Of a DNA stretch of 64,000 nt, positions 31,483 to 43,344 are shown piece after piece (the first letter of the stretch is position 1; every line of letters starts with the position of its first letter). Source of the DNA: Microthyrium microscopicum (taxonomy: Eukaryota > Ascomycota > Dothideomycetes > Microthyriales > Microthyriaceae); NCBI GenBank assembly GCA_010405405.1, contig MU004233.1, positions 819,122-883,121 of the forward strand, in the 5' to 3' direction. Both the position numbers and the translations under genes were made by a program. The notes beneath the pieces were generated by a model. It did not search any database, was not told where the DNA came from, and saw nothing but the letters and a program-made list of their open reading frames with translations.

Positions 31483-34174
31483 ATGTCGTTCTCAGAGAAG
31501 GACCTCACCGCACCATTATGGGTTGAGGAAGACCCAGAGATGACATATGTCAGGCCAAGAAGAAGAAATACTCCTGCTTGGGTCAAGCTGGCACTGGGTG
31601 GAAGTATCGCAACACTCCTGCTATTTCTTGTATACACAAAGTCTCCAGGTATGCGTTTGTTTGTGATGAAAATAGAACCAAGCTGACAGTATTCTAGTAC
31701 ATGTCAGAAACTGCATCCATCACATCTCCAAGCACTCTCCTATGGTAGAGCGCTTGTCGACAAAGGTTCACACGCTAGCAAAGCATGAAGCATCACCTAT
31801 AAGTGCAGAGACTTCGCAGCGGATAGCTCCTCGCCACGTGAGTTTCAACGGTGAGAGTGCAGAGACTTGTACATCAGACAAGTGCAAACAGTGGGCGGAC
31901 CTTGTCAGGACCAATCTTGCGCCAAACTACACTGCTATTGATCCATGCGAGGATTTTAGCGCATATGCCTGTGATGGTTGGAGAGCTCATCATGACTATC
32001 GAGCCGATCAAGCTAGTAAGTCTGACTTATTCTTATGGCGCGTTCATTTCTAACAACCCGTTAGGTATCTCGATCGGATCAATCATGTCAGATACTAACC
32101 GAAACATTCTCCACTCTATCTTGACAAATCCTTATCCCGTAAACTCGAGCCTGTCAGGGGATAAACTGAAGTACGACAAAGCAAACTTTGATAAGATGAA
32201 GGCAGCATACGACACTTGTATGAACGAGGACAAAATCAAGGAATATGGAGTAGCGCCCTTGGTCAAGATCCTGAATGAGTTTGACAAAGTATATCCGGTG
32301 AAGGGTCCAAATCCAACCAAAGACAACAAGGAAGAGTTGACCAATGCGTTAATTTGGCTTGCAAATAATGATGTGTCTGGTTTGGTAAGCTCTGGTAATG
32401 GTGTAAGTTCGCAACAATCCTAATGTTTTGCAAGATTCGTAACCGTCGAAAGGCCGATGATAGCAACCCCGATGTTGTTATTATATCGCTTGGTGGTGGA
32501 GAGACCAACTTCGCAAAGCAGTATTACAACAACACCAAAGTCATGGCCAATTATACCCGAGTCATCTCGCAGATGCAACAAGTTGTCGATAGCGGAAAGC
32601 CAATCTTCGAGATTCAAACCCCAGCGGGTAACAACAAAGCTTTCGACACTTTTGCCGCCACTGTGGTCAACTTTGAGAAGGTCATATCGGCGGCTCTTCC
32701 AGATCCTGACGCAGCTAGCGAAGTCAAGGTAAGCTATGTTGGTACTTGATAAAATTGCTGCAGCTGACTTGATATAGTACTATTATCGGCCACGAACAAT
32801 CGATCAGATCCAGCCTATGGTTCCTCAGATCGATTTGATAAAGTATTTGCAAGCTCAGGCGCCAAAGGAGTATCCAATCACTGGCAACCGAACCGTTATC
32901 ATGTCCGACGAGAACTATTACAAGGCCTTGTCCGGTATCATAGAAAAGGCTCCACGAGAGACTCTTCACTCTTACTTCAGACAGAGACTTCTCGCCACCT
33001 GGTCTGGAAGACTCCATCAGAATTACACGTTGCCACTCCGACAGCTCAGAAACGAAATGGCAGGTAAAGATCCAAACAACGTCCCAGAGCGTTGGAGAGG
33101 TTGTGTAGGCGAGATCGATAGCACCTTTGGTCTTGCTCTATCAGCCGCGTTTATTGAGCGAGCATTCACCACTGCGGATAAGGAATTTGGTGACCGTATT
33201 ATCATGGATATCAAGAAGTTCTTCGCAGCCCGCCTTAAGTCATTTAATTGGATGTCCGAAAGTGTCAAAGAGCAAGCTGCCAAGAAAGGTATATTCAACC
33301 ACCCAATTTTGCGAAAGAATGACACTGACCACGCATAGTTGTTAACATCATGCAAAAGGTTGGCTATCAAACTTCCAATCCCAATGTGGCCGAGCCCAAA
33401 GAAGTCAATGATTGGTATTCCAAGCTTGCAATTGGAAGCAACACTAGCTGGTTCGAAAACGGCCGTCTGGGTCTCCAATGGGGTATGGAAAAAAGCCGGG
33501 CATCTCTCTTGAAGCCAGTCGACCGCGCTCGATGGGGAATGTCTGCCCCAACAGTGAATGCCTACTACAGTCCATCCGGTAACGAGATTGTCTTCCCAGC
33601 TGGGATTATGCAGTTCCCCGTCTTTGGCTCTGCATTGCCCGAGTACGTCAGTTACGGCAGTTTCGGAGCTGTCGCTGGTCATGAATTGACTCATGGCTTT
33701 GACGACCACGGTTCGGAGTTTGACGAGCATGGTGTCTTGCGTAACTGGTGGGACAACACCACGCGTACCAACTTTGAGAAGAAAACACAATGCTTCGTGA
33801 AACAATACGGCGACTATACCGTACCTGGACTAGACGGCCAACCACTCCATGTGAATGGTAAACTCACCTTGGGTGAGAATATTGCAGACGCCGGCGGTTT
33901 GACTGCTGCTTACGCGGCGTGGAAGAAACGCGATACCGATAAGCCAGACCCTATGCTTCCCGGTCTTGAAAGCTTCAACAAAGATCAACTGTTCTTCCTC
34001 TCATATGCCACTTGGTGGTGTGGCAAAGTCCGGCCAGCGCAAGCGGTGAACTACATTTACACAGACGCACATAGTCCTTCGGATAAACGGATTATTGGTA
34101 CGACGGCCAATTCGAAGGCTTTCAAGGAAGCTTTCAATTGCAAGAAGAAGGAGCCTACTTGCGAGCTTTGGTAG
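31483..34174 (+). CDS. M13 (neprilysin-like) zinc metallopeptidase, type II membrane protein
   Basis: Exons 31483-31648, 31698-32015, 32065-32402, 32453-32728, 32778-33288 and 33339-34174 give 814 residues. There is a basic cytoplasmic N-terminus and one signal-anchor (WVKLALGGSIATLLLFLVYT), then a large ectodomain. It opens with CKQWADLVRTNLAPNYTAIDPCEDFSAYACDGW, of which CEDFSAYACDGW is the M13 N-terminal signature. The active site is AVAGHELTHGFDDHG (HExxH near residue 650), with GENIADAGG supplying the third ligand and NAYYSPSGNEIVFPAG the substrate-binding Asn. The protein ends CELW, equivalent to the family's C-x-x-W terminus. M13 enzymes cleave peptides on the hydrophobic side of residues outside the cell. 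The third intron acceptor (AAAG, 32452) was chosen to restore SGNGADDSNPDVV. Confidence 0.92.
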
Positions 34175-34330
34175 TGGTAGTCTCATTAGTCTAGAGAACC
34201 AGATCTTTCAGTAACGTAGATTGGTTTTTGCGAGTGCGGGTTGTCGTGAACACTTTCAAGGGCCAAATGGCTTCAGAAATTTGAGTTATGTGTATCATTT
34301 GTGAACGTGTCGGTTGAAATGTGATGGAAA

Positions 34331-36244
34331 TCATGGTCCATATTTATCCCAAAAGGCTCTCTGAACCGCGTCGGAGACATCTCGTGGATCGTAAGTTTTC
34401 GCTTTGCCTTGTTTTCCAAGTTCCTTCATGACTAGCCCCACAAAAAAGTAGACCTTCTTTACTTCTTTCTTGACCAGAATATCATTGACCATTTTCTGGT
34501 TGACCTCGAACACTTGCGCAGAAACAGGTCCTACGACATCATCAATGAGATCTGTCGAATCTGTACCAGGACTGTCTTCATCCGTTTGCAACGATCGAAG
34601 TAGGTTTTCTTTCTCTGCCAACTCTGAAACTGAAAGTGATGCTCCGTCCTCAGTCTCGAATATTTTGGCTAGCAGTACTCTTGCCGCGGAATTGTGTATC
34701 CGTTTGGTATGCAGCAAGTGTACTAACGATGCTAATTGGAGTGCCGGAATGAGTTCTGGAGACCACTGAGGTTCCAAGTCTATCTTTGTCATTAAAGCTG
34801 GTATTTCATGAACGGTGAAGTTGGCAATCAATCTCCCAACGCGTGCCGTCATGTCTGTGGAGCCTAGAAGATCCTCAGTACGGGCTACAGCGTCAAAGAA
34901 ATATTCCAGACGTTCACCATCTCCCATGTTGCACAGTGTGCGTGCGTCTTTTTCTGTCACACCGTACCCATCGACAAGTTTGGCGACCAAAGTATCCGCA
35001 GGCAAGGGTATTGTTGCTTGAAGTTGTTGGATGAGTTGCTGGGAGATAATAAGTGGCGGCAGGTCCGGATCAGGCATATATCTGTAATCGACTTCACCTT
35101 CCTTCTTGCGAAGACTGTAGGTTTCGGTACCACCAACAGTCCATCCGCGAGTTTCACCTTCAATCGTTCCCCCAGACTCTAAGATGGCGATTTGACGATC
35201 CCGTTCTGCCTTTACAGCGTCCTCGACAGCTTTCAAGCTACTGAGGTTTTTTATTTCGGTGCGTTGGCCTAGTCGAGTATCCTCCGGGGCCAGGTCTGAT
35301 CGCTTGCGAACAGAAACATTCACATCGGCTCTCAGTCCGCCAGTCTCCATCCCAGCAGTGACTGCGCCCACGCTTTTTAGCAGCGCCTGTACCTTTCGTA
35401 CGTACGCTGCTGCTGTCGCCGGACTGTGAATGTCAGGGCGCGAGATTATCTCAATGAGAGGATGGGAGACGCGGTTGAAATCAAGCAAAGTTGAGTCGCC
35501 ACTAACGACAAGACTTTTGGCGGTGTCTTGCTCTAGCTGAACGCGCTCGATCCCAATATCGACACTATCACCATCTTGCCTCGAAATTCCGTCAGCCTCT
35601 CCCAAAGTCAATGTTCCATTTTTGGCAAATGGCTGATAAAATTGTGTGATCTGATAGCCGGCCGGCTGATCCTGATAGAAGTAATGTTTTCGGTCAAATG
35701 TGCTTTCACGCTGAATAGTGCAGTCCAGAGCCAATGCAGCGCGAAGAGCTGGAAGTACCGTTCCAATCTGAAAAATGGGCTGAGCCCCCGGATAGGCTAG
35801 ATCATGTAGGGAGACATTTGTGTTTGGCTTAGAACCTGAATTGGTGGGTGCTGATGAAAACAATTTGCGCGCTGTATCGAGCTCTGCATGAATCTCAATG
35901 CCGACTGTCAATTCCCACGCTTTTCCCATGGCATCGTGGTCGTCATATTTAGAATTCTTCTTCTTTGCTGCTTTTTTTTGCTTCAATTGATCCTTGAGTT
36001 GTTGGCGAATTGGAACATTATCAGGGGCCTCTTGAGGGTCGTCCTGGAAAGTCCGCAGGCTGGATTGCCTGCGGCATCGTTGGACATGTAGATTCCATTT
36101 CGTGCTCAAGGTGATGGGTCTGACTGGCTTGAACAGGCTTCCAGTTGGCCGCCAGCTCATGACGTCTTGACGATGGACATGTTGATAGTAGACGACTTCG
36201 CGAAACAATCTTTGGAACGCGCAGAACTGCAATGGCCCGTGCAT
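34331..36244 (-). CDS. PET112: Mitochondrial Glu-tRNA(Gln) amidotransferase subunit B
   Basis: A single-exon GatB/Pet112 protein of 637 residues from the ATG at 36244. The next ATG at 36160 (MSWRPTGSLF) is an equally possible start and would give an Arg-rich mitochondrial presequence directly. Core motifs are WELTVGIEIHAELDTARKLF, FYQPFAKNGTLTLGE, GGLRADVNVSVRKRSD, TEIKNLSSLKAVEDAV and VDYRYMPDPDLPPL. The C-terminal YqeY-like tail follows. With GatA and GatF/C it amidates Glu-tRNA(Gln) in mitochondria, where no GlnRS exists. A Lys-rich insertion (KDQLKQKKAAKKKNSKYDD) lies before the conserved core. Convergent with the M13 gene, 156 bp apart. Confidence 0.95.
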   Translation of the reverse strand: MHGPLQFCAFQRLFREVVYYQHVHRQDVMSWRPTGSLFKPVRPITLSTKWNLHVQRCRRQSSLRTFQDDPQEAPDNVPIRQQLKDQLKQKKAAKKKNSKYDDHDAMGKAWELTVGIEIHAELDTARKLFSSAPTNSGSKPNTNVSLHDLAYPGAQPIFQIGTVLPALRAALALDCTIQRESTFDRKHYFYQDQPAGYQITQFYQPFAKNGTLTLGEADGISRQDGDSVDIGIERVQLEQDTAKSLVVSGDSTLLDFNRVSHPLIEIISRPDIHSPATAAAYVRKVQALLKSVGAVTAGMETGGLRADVNVSVRKRSDLAPEDTRLGQRTEIKNLSSLKAVEDAVKAERDRQIAILESGGTIEGETRGWTVGGTETYSLRKKEGEVDYRYMPDPDLPPLIISQQLIQQLQATIPLPADTLVAKLVDGYGVTEKDARTLCNMGDGERLEYFFDAVARTEDLLGSTDMTARVGRLIANFTVHEIPALMTKIDLEPQWSPELIPALQLASLVHLLHTKRIHNSAARVLLAKIFETEDGASLSVSELAEKENLLRSLQTDEDSPGTDSTDLIDDVVGPVSAQVFEVNQKMVNDILVKKEVKKVYFFVGLVMKELGKQGKAKTYDPRDVSDAVQRAFWDKYGP

Positions 36245-37020
36245 TTGCGGCTCAATTGTCGCCAAGCCTCGTGGCCCACTTTAGACAAGGCTGAACTTCA
36301 GCCTTGTGCCATCTATACGGTGGACCGTTATTGACTATAATCAAACCGATATTAATATCTACGATCCTGCCAATTTTGTGTTCGTCATCACAAGTTCATT
36401 CGCTCCGAACAGCTCGTGTATAAATGTTTTTCCATTCATCGATGCATGCGCTTTGGATGCCTCAGATCATCTTTGAATGACAGGCGACATGCCCAAGTCT
36501 TCCTTTACCAGACAAACTTTGACCTTCAAGATGCAATTACGACGTGAAGAAGAAGAAGTGCCGGGAGACTCTTTCGATGTTATCCCGGTCTTAATAGAGC
36601 CTCAAACCTGCTATGATGGCCCTTGCACGGCCTTGCATACCTGGCAATCTGTCACCACACATGCAGGAACCAATCTTTGACAATATCGAGTTTCATAAGT
36701 GGTGATTTCTAGAACCCGTGATTGGCTTTTCCTTGCAAAATTCCCAAAGCTCGCTGTCCAAGTAAATTCAACCTCAATTTCCCGGACAGCTTTGCCCAGT
36801 AGTAGCAAGGCGGCTCCAACAAATATATTCTTTTAGATGCACCGTTCCAACATGACGACTGGCTCCACCAGTTCGGTAAATCAGGCACATCTTTTCGTTC
36901 TATTTGCGTCCCAAATATAAGACATTTCCTGGCCGCTCTGGAGCTCAAATATTCCTCGCCGCAAAGCTTATCATCGTACCAGGCAGCTTTCATTGGGTCG
37001 CTCATCAATCTTGCAGCAAA
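36245..37020. other. Divergent intergenic region, GatB and CAP gene
   Basis: 776 bp between divergent start codons. It holds both promoters. Two short frames on opposite strands near 36477-36808 overlap each other and look random. No repeat seen. Confidence 0.45.
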
Positions 37021-37632
37021 ATGCTGTCTCTGCCAATCTCCCTCCTAGCCTTGTTTATAGCTGTACTACCCAGCTTAATAAGAGCCCTTCCTACTGTCAG
37101 CGATATAAACTCTAATCAGACGTATGGCTATTCAACTCAGTATTTGAACCAACTGACCTATCGCAAGGGCGTTACATACCTTCTACGTCAACAAACACAA
37201 CGACTACCGAGCGCGACACGGTGTACCTCCTCTAGAATTCGACGTAAACCTAGTCAACTACGCCTACGAGCACGCCAGCAGATGCAGATTTGAGCACAGC
37301 AATGGGCCTTTTGGCGAGAACCTAGCACTCGGCTACAGCTCGCTGGACAGTGCAATCAACGACTGGTATAGGGAGATTCGCAAGTAAGCTACCTATCCAT
37401 CAACAAGAATACCAGCGCTTGGACTTGTGTCTAATTGATATGCAGTTATAATTATGGCAATCCTGGCTTTGCGATGAATACAGGCCATTTCACACAAGTG
37501 ATCTGGCGGAATTCGAGACGGATAGGATGTGCGGTGGTGAACTGTGGACAAGGTCCTTTGCTGACTTGCGAATATGATCCTCCGGGGAATTATCTGGGCA
37601 TGTTCAGAGACAATGTTCCGCCTGCCTTTTAG
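37021..37632 (+). CDS. Secreted CAP-domain (PR-1/SCP-like) protein
   Basis: Exons 37021-37121, 37168-37383 and 37446-37632 give a 167-residue protein with a clear signal peptide (MLSLPISLLALFIAVLPSLI). The CAP fold is marked by TFYVNKHNDYRARHGVPPLE, WYREIRK, the signature GHFTQVIWRNSRRIGC, and the final LTCEYDPPGNYLG. Catalytic-like His and Glu positions of the CAP tetrad are present in FGENLA and GHFTQ. The first intron (46 nt, CTGAC branch, CAAG acceptor) was required to shift from the signal-peptide frame to the CAP frame. CAP proteins bind sterols or lipids, and in fungi (yeast Pry proteins) export sterols; some are effectors or virulence-related. Which applies here is not known. Confidence 0.88.
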
Positions 37633-38009
37633 ATGTTACTTGAATGAAATGATTAGACGATCTTTTGAGGAAAGTGGACTCGTGGGCAAGATTGCTGGCG
37701 TGCTCTAATAGTCAGAGTCGTTCACCACTCACAGCGCCTGGTTCCAACCGCATGAAAGCCGATACACCGAACAAAAACCTGGAGCGTGTCAAAAGTCTGT
37801 CGAGGAATTACCCTTGGTTCTGTGCTCGTACGAAAAATGGCACCGCGTCAGTCTGATGATTGGGTGCGATCACAAGTGCTGGTCGGAGTTGGATGTAACA
37901 CGAATGTATGCGGTCTAGGGAAGAGTACTAAAGGGGCATTGATTAGAAAAAAGTGCGAACTTCTAGGTTAGTTGCTAGGGGTATATCGTGGTAGGTCACT
38001 GAACGCTCA
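37633..38009. other. Intergenic between convergent CAP and RTG2 genes
   Basis: 377 bp of shared 3' flank. No features recognised. Confidence 0.45.
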
Positions 38010-39822
38010 TCATGCTGAAGTGATTTGTGTCTCAATCTTGTGTCCATCTGAACTCGGCCAATGCTTCTTCTTTCCCAACTTTCCAATGTTCTCCACTGCA
38101 TCTATGAGACCCTCGTATTTGGCAGTCTCGGGATCGGTCTCGACAGAGAACACTAAAGCTTTTTTCACTGTATTGGTTAGCGCCAAATAATTGGAGTGAG
38201 AATTTAAATTGAAGCTGCGAGGGCATGGGACGATTATCATGGAAACTTTTCGTACCTTCTTTGTGCTTCTTGTGGTGCTCCTCTGTTGACCAACTCGCAC
38301 TCAAGTTCAGAGTTGATTGAGTACCGGTAGAGGTTGTCAAAGAAGCTGGCAAGACCTTCGCAGCGGTGTCACCCAAAGCCGAGCTTTGAGAGCTCGTAAG
38401 AACTCCTGCTGGAAAGACTTTTCCAATCAAGGCGGCAACACGTCCAAAGAATAAAGCCATCCAAGCCTCATCCCCAAGTAGTTCAAGAAGATTGGATCTA
38501 AACTTCGAATCGGAGGGGCTTAGAGCTTTGGCGCCTCCCCAACGCTCGTTCAACATCACTGCAAGAAGTGCCCGTTCTCGATGGTCCGCTCCATGGACTG
38601 CGCCCAAGGCTCCGGTGGTGGTGCTTCGGAGAGCAGCCGCAGCCTGAATGTCTTTATTGAGGCTGTTGTGAATGTACATGCCTTGGGCCAACGATTTGAG
38701 AATTGGACATTGTGGTCTGACGCTTTCAGGTGCAACGTTCCATAGCAATGTCGCGATTTTGTCTGAATCAGCGGTAGCATATGGCTTGGTTGCAGCAACG
38801 AATGGATGCTGGGCTCTTGTCGCTGGATCAAGTGAGCTGAACAGAGCTCCTTCTCGGACTCCTCCTTGTGCAAAATGTACATTTCTTACAGCTGGAAGAG
38901 CTTCCATCACACAGCTAACAAGAAAAGCGACAGCTGGGACTTGGCTGGCTCTCCGCTCAGATACTCGGAACACCTCTTCTTCTCCTTGGACAGCTTTCTG
39001 TACCATGTTGGTGTTTTGGAACTGGTTGATTGAAGTTTTGAACCCATTGATGATAGGAATTGGATATGGAGAGACGGCATGCTGACTCATGAGAAGAAAG
39101 CCCCAGCCTCGGAACCCGCCTCCCGACATGTAAAGGTTTAATCCTTCAGGACTGTTGACGTCGTTCAGGAGCTCTTCTGGAATGCCAATCTTTTCCACGG
39201 CAGCTTTAAGACTGCCAGTGATTCCATCCCGAAAATCCGACATTGCTGAGCCACCTGATTTGTTTGCATCTGACAAGCCACGAGTCAAAGCTGCTGCTCC
39301 GTACGGCATGCTGACGCTGCCAGCCGGGCTCATTTGTAATTCTCCATCTTTTGAAATAAGCCAAGTAATCTGGGTGCTGCCGCCTCCAAGATCCATCATG
39401 AGGCCGCGAACGTTTTCAAAGCTGGATGCTACTCCCATAGCACCAGTTCGTCCTTCTTCTTCCTTGGGCAGCATCTCAACATCCCAGCTAGTTGCATCCT
39501 TGATTTTCTGGCGATACTCTTCCGAGTTGAGAGCTACTCGAGTAGCCTCAGTAGCAATGATGCGGATTTGGTTGTCAGGGACGCCAAAGTCTTGACAAGT
39601 TTGCTTGAAGCGGACAAGTGTCTGGATGACAGCGTCCATGGTGTCCTCGGGGATTGGGACCTTTACGCCATCCACGTATTGGGCATCGTATAGAGATATG
39701 CCGGCTCGATCAATGTACAATGTGGGGAGGATTCTGGAGGTCGGCGGTGAAAGATCAGTCACTGAGAAGCGGACGCCGTTGCTTCCCATGTCAACAATGC
39801 CCCAGCGGTTGGAAGTATCCAT
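38010..39822 (-). CDS. RTG2: Retrograde regulation protein 2 (Ppx/GppA-type)
   Basis: Exons (minus) 39822-38256 and 38167-38010 give 574 residues, close to yeast Rtg2 (588). The actin-like ATPase fold of the Ppx/GppA family shows NRWGIVDMGSNGVRFSVTD (phosphate 1), IRIIATEATRVA and GLMMDLGGGSTQITW (phosphate 2), and the C-terminal helical domain ends KKALVFSVETDPETAKYEGL. Rtg2 senses mitochondrial dysfunction and controls nuclear retrograde gene expression in yeast; the role in filamentous fungi is less clear. The start was placed at MDTSNRWG because the upstream open frame is not conserved-looking. The 88-nt intron near the 3' end restores VKKALVF; reading through it gives a non-family tail. 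Confidence 0.92.
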
Positions 39823-42288
39823 GATTGTGTAATGATTTGATAAGCTGTGTAGAAAATGATTTATGCAAGTAGATTTGATGATGGACAAATGAGTGTTGAA
39901 TCTGGTAGATGTAGGTAGAAATTTTGACAGAAGAGGGAGGGGATGTAGAAGAGAGATGAAGCCTAACAGCCGGGAGACAAGAGGCATTGGAGCACGGCCT
40001 GTTTACTCTCCCGTTCTGCAGGTACACTGGATCAGAAGTCAGATCGGAAGGATGCAATTCGAATCGGTGATAGACAAGGCAAGATCGTGCACGGACCATC
40101 TACCTATCTAGGCAGGAACTCGAGAGTTGAGGTTTGTCAAGCGTCGGTTAAGGTGACTGCGGATTCTGATCAGCCAGGCCAGAAAGTTTTGATTGCTAAA
40201 GTTTCTTAGCATCAGCATGACAGTCAGAGTGCAAATGTGCTCTTCATTTGGGCATATAATTGTGCTGGCAGGTTGTTTCGTACTCCGTGGCTATTTCTAC
40301 TCGATGTCGATCACGCCAAGGTCAGAAACTTTAGTTGTGGGTCGTGAAAAAAAATATGCAGTAATTTCCGTGATTGGGCTTCAAAAATTCGAACTCCTGG
40401 TCGAGTAGGGCGTGACGACTGGGGTTCGTTCGTACAGAGGCTTTTACTCCTTGGGTGTTCTCTAGCTCTGCTCCTACTACTGTGTGCTGTATGTTGAGGC
40501 GAACTGCCGGGGTAGGTTGATACTTTGGCAAGCAGCAGAAACCATGAAGGACGATTGATATGCTTCGGACCTGTTTAGATCAAGTAGGCATCTCGAAGAC
40601 TTGCGGGCTATGCCTTCTTTCACAGACACACTTTGATCAAGATCAAGATCAAGATGATGACGCTTGCGAATGTGCTCCTGTCGAGAGCATGGCATTTTCA
40701 CCTCGACATGTCAATCCTGAATACAATTTGAGCCAGCGGGTTACCCCGCAAATCAATGATGTATCAAGCGAAAAGAAATGATAGAATAGCGTGATATGGA
40801 TGGACAATTAAATGTTGTAACTCTCGTCAAAAAAGTCGCGCTTGACTTCCTGATTTATACCCTTGCTTGGGTCTAAGCCAAAAGAAAACTAGCTTATGAG
40901 TTGCCACGAGGGCCAGCCTCTCAGGGGTTCAACAACAACTACATCTCCTACATTTGATTGTAACGACGTACATTAGGATCGGGAGTTAGATTTGCCTTAG
41001 AATCTCCTAAATTCCACCGATGCAGGCTTGAAGATGCTCTGCGTTGCCATGCTGACAAAGATATAAACACGACGGGTGTTGACCAAAATGTGGACAGCAT
41101 AGCCAGTTGCTGTGGGCCGAACAATTGCAATGTCGCAAGCTGTCAATGATAGGTTGCGTGTCCCTCTGACCTTTGCTATATGACAATTGCAAACGTTGCA
41201 CGTACTTCTATCGACACTTGCGATGCTAAATGCCAAGTACCTCCGTATTTCCTACTTAGCAAGCACGAGCATCCATGGAAATACATCTGTTGGATCTCGC
41301 ACTCGAAGCAAGCATAAAAACTGGCTCCGATCAAGGTACATGAACCTTGGCGTAGCACACTAAGATCAACTTCATGGAGCAGTCGCGCAGCTTGTCTTCA
41401 TTGCTGACAATATCGCGTCCATCAACGACGCTCAGGACAGACACATTTGGCAATCACTGCTCTTCTCGCCACACTATTCTAAAATGAATTTGGTCTGCAA
41501 TTTCAAGGTTCACCCACAGACAAGAAGAATTATCACCAGATCCGAAGGCCACATGATCCTGTATCTCAGATAACGGCGAGTCAATAACTCCTCTATGTGC
41601 CAACCGGACACGTATCAGTTTGGCAATGACCTCTATCACAATGTTCATCGTCAGCTTCTCTACAAGCTCGTTAGATGTAATCATTTGCACCAATGAAACT
41701 TAGGTCATGAAGCGCGTCAAGTCAGCTACGGCAACTGTTGGGGTTGTTTTCTATCTTGCAAAGGCTATTTAAGATGTCGAAGTTGCACTTTCTGTCCTAG
41801 TTGCCGTTTGGTAGAGCTTGAGTCCACCATCACCTATCTACTATACCTGTTTTGCGTTAGTAAATGATGAGGGTAGCCTGCTTTGTCGGACATTCTGGCG
41901 CTAGCCAGTCCTTTCCTCAGTTCTTTCCTTATATCAAAGTGCTTGTCAGGACTAGCCGCCTTCATCATTGAGCTAGCCATGTTAGACCACAAAGTGATTC
42001 TATATGCACTACCTTATACACCACCTGCAACGGCAGTGTCCACTAAGACCAGTTTCGAGGTATCTTAAAACATCGAGGTATAAAAGCTCAAATATTTGGG
42101 CGACACTCAAATTTGCGAATCTTCCTGCTTCTCCAACACCCACCACCACATTTCACGACAGACATCAGCACTTTGAATCTCTCGTATTAAATCTCGTCGC
42201 ATAGCCTTGCAAAGCTACCGTCTTTCGCCAAGCTCCACATCCCAATCGGCCCTACTTTTCCCGGTTCTCGACAATTGAAGCTGCAGAC
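39823..42288. other. 2.5-kb gene-poor region
   Basis: RTG2 promoter on the left, SET-gene promoter on the right. Three tandem GATCAA hexamers occur at about 40635-40655. A 79-codon minus frame at 41454-41693 has protein-like composition but no partner exons or clear family. No transposon ends recognised. Confidence 0.4.
42077..42087 (+). promoter_or_regulatory. Probable TATA box of the SET-domain gene
   Basis: GGTATAAAAGC is a strong TATA consensus about 200 bp upstream of the SET-protein ATG at 42289. The distance allows a normal 5' UTR. Not tested. Confidence 0.4.
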
Positions 42289-43344
42289 ATGTCACAACTC
42301 CATCGTACGTCAAGTCATGATCGTCCCCATGGTCAACAATCTGACTAATATGTCTTAGCGTATAGAAAATTCCAGATTCCGCCAAATGTGCCATTCGAAC
42401 TTAAGCCGGCGCCAGGCAAAGGCTGGGGTCTGTTCGCCACTCGTAATATCAAGCGGATGGATACGATCTTAGATGAGATTCCTCTGTTCATGATTCCTAA
42501 GCGCTCTCAAGACATCACCGAAATGGATGTTGCGAATGTTGTCCACAGTCTATCTGCCTCTGATCAATTTGTATTTGAGTGTCTCCGCGACAATGGCAGT
42601 GAGCCTTTCAAGACAATGTTACTTGCTCTGAAGCAGAACTTCTTCGCAGTCCCTAATTCACCTCCAACCGGCGTCTATATACTCTCTTCGCGATTCAATC
42701 ATTCATGCGTTCCCAACTGTTTCATAATTCCACGCGAAACGAACATGGTCACTTACGCCAGCCAAGACATCGCGCAAGGTGATGAATTAAAATTCTGCTA
42801 TAATTCGGAGCTTCGCTATCAGGTCGCCGAAGAACGCCTAAGAACTCTACTCTTCAAACACGTGGACTGCAAAGCCTGTGAGCCCGGCTCCTATCGAGAC
42901 ATCAGCGACTTCCGCCGAACCTTGATCCGAGCCTTAGAATATCTGTCGTTGGGAATAGACAAAAATGCTAAGCAAGGAACGCCTTTCGCAATCAAACACA
43001 TCGACCCCGAGTTACGAAAGAAGGCCGAATCAGGTTGCATGACACTGACGTCTAGATTCATCTACGATGTGTTTATAGTTGCATTGATGGAAGCCGAAGG
43101 ATTGCAGGATCCCATTAAGGCCGGAGACTTGCTTGCGCAGCTGGAAGCATATGGACGCGCCTTCCAGACTTCCCGCAATGCCTATATTGCAAAATTGGCT
43201 ATGTCACAGCCAAATGGGTGTGACAAGTTTCTCATAGCCCTCCGATTTTGGGGTCGGTCTGACCTAGGCGATGAGCAGGCTATCGCGGGCTCTCAGCGGT
43301 CTGCAATGGCAATGAGGGCAATTCTTCAGGCACTCCATCACTAG
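42289..43344 (+). CDS. SET-domain protein (SMYD-like type)
   Basis: Exon 1 is only 16 nt (42289-42304), then a 54-nt intron, then 42359-43344, giving 333 residues beginning MSQLHPYRKFQ. The SET domain shows the N-terminal GKGWGLFATRNIKRMDTI, then FNHSCVPNCFI (the pseudoknot NHSCxPN motif) and GDELKFCYNSE with the catalytic-type Tyr. The post-SET part has CKAC. The MYND finger of true SMYD proteins is absent. Such fungal proteins are predicted lysine methyltransferases, often with non-histone or unknown substrates. The C-terminal half is helical, without a recognised domain. Confidence 0.87.

Noticed and set aside
37122-37167. Frameshift in the CAP gene suggesting a pseudogene
   Set aside because: A good 46-nt intron with a CTGAC branch site restores the frame exactly, so the gene is intact.
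40635-40659. Tandem GATCAA hexamers
   Set aside because: Only three units in non-coding sequence; too short to call a repeat locus of interest.
41454-41693. Minus-strand 79-codon frame faintly like an acyl-carrier protein (VIAKLI...IDSPLSEI...)
   Set aside because: The Ser attachment context (GxDSL) is missing, no other synthase parts are nearby, and the likeness may be chance.
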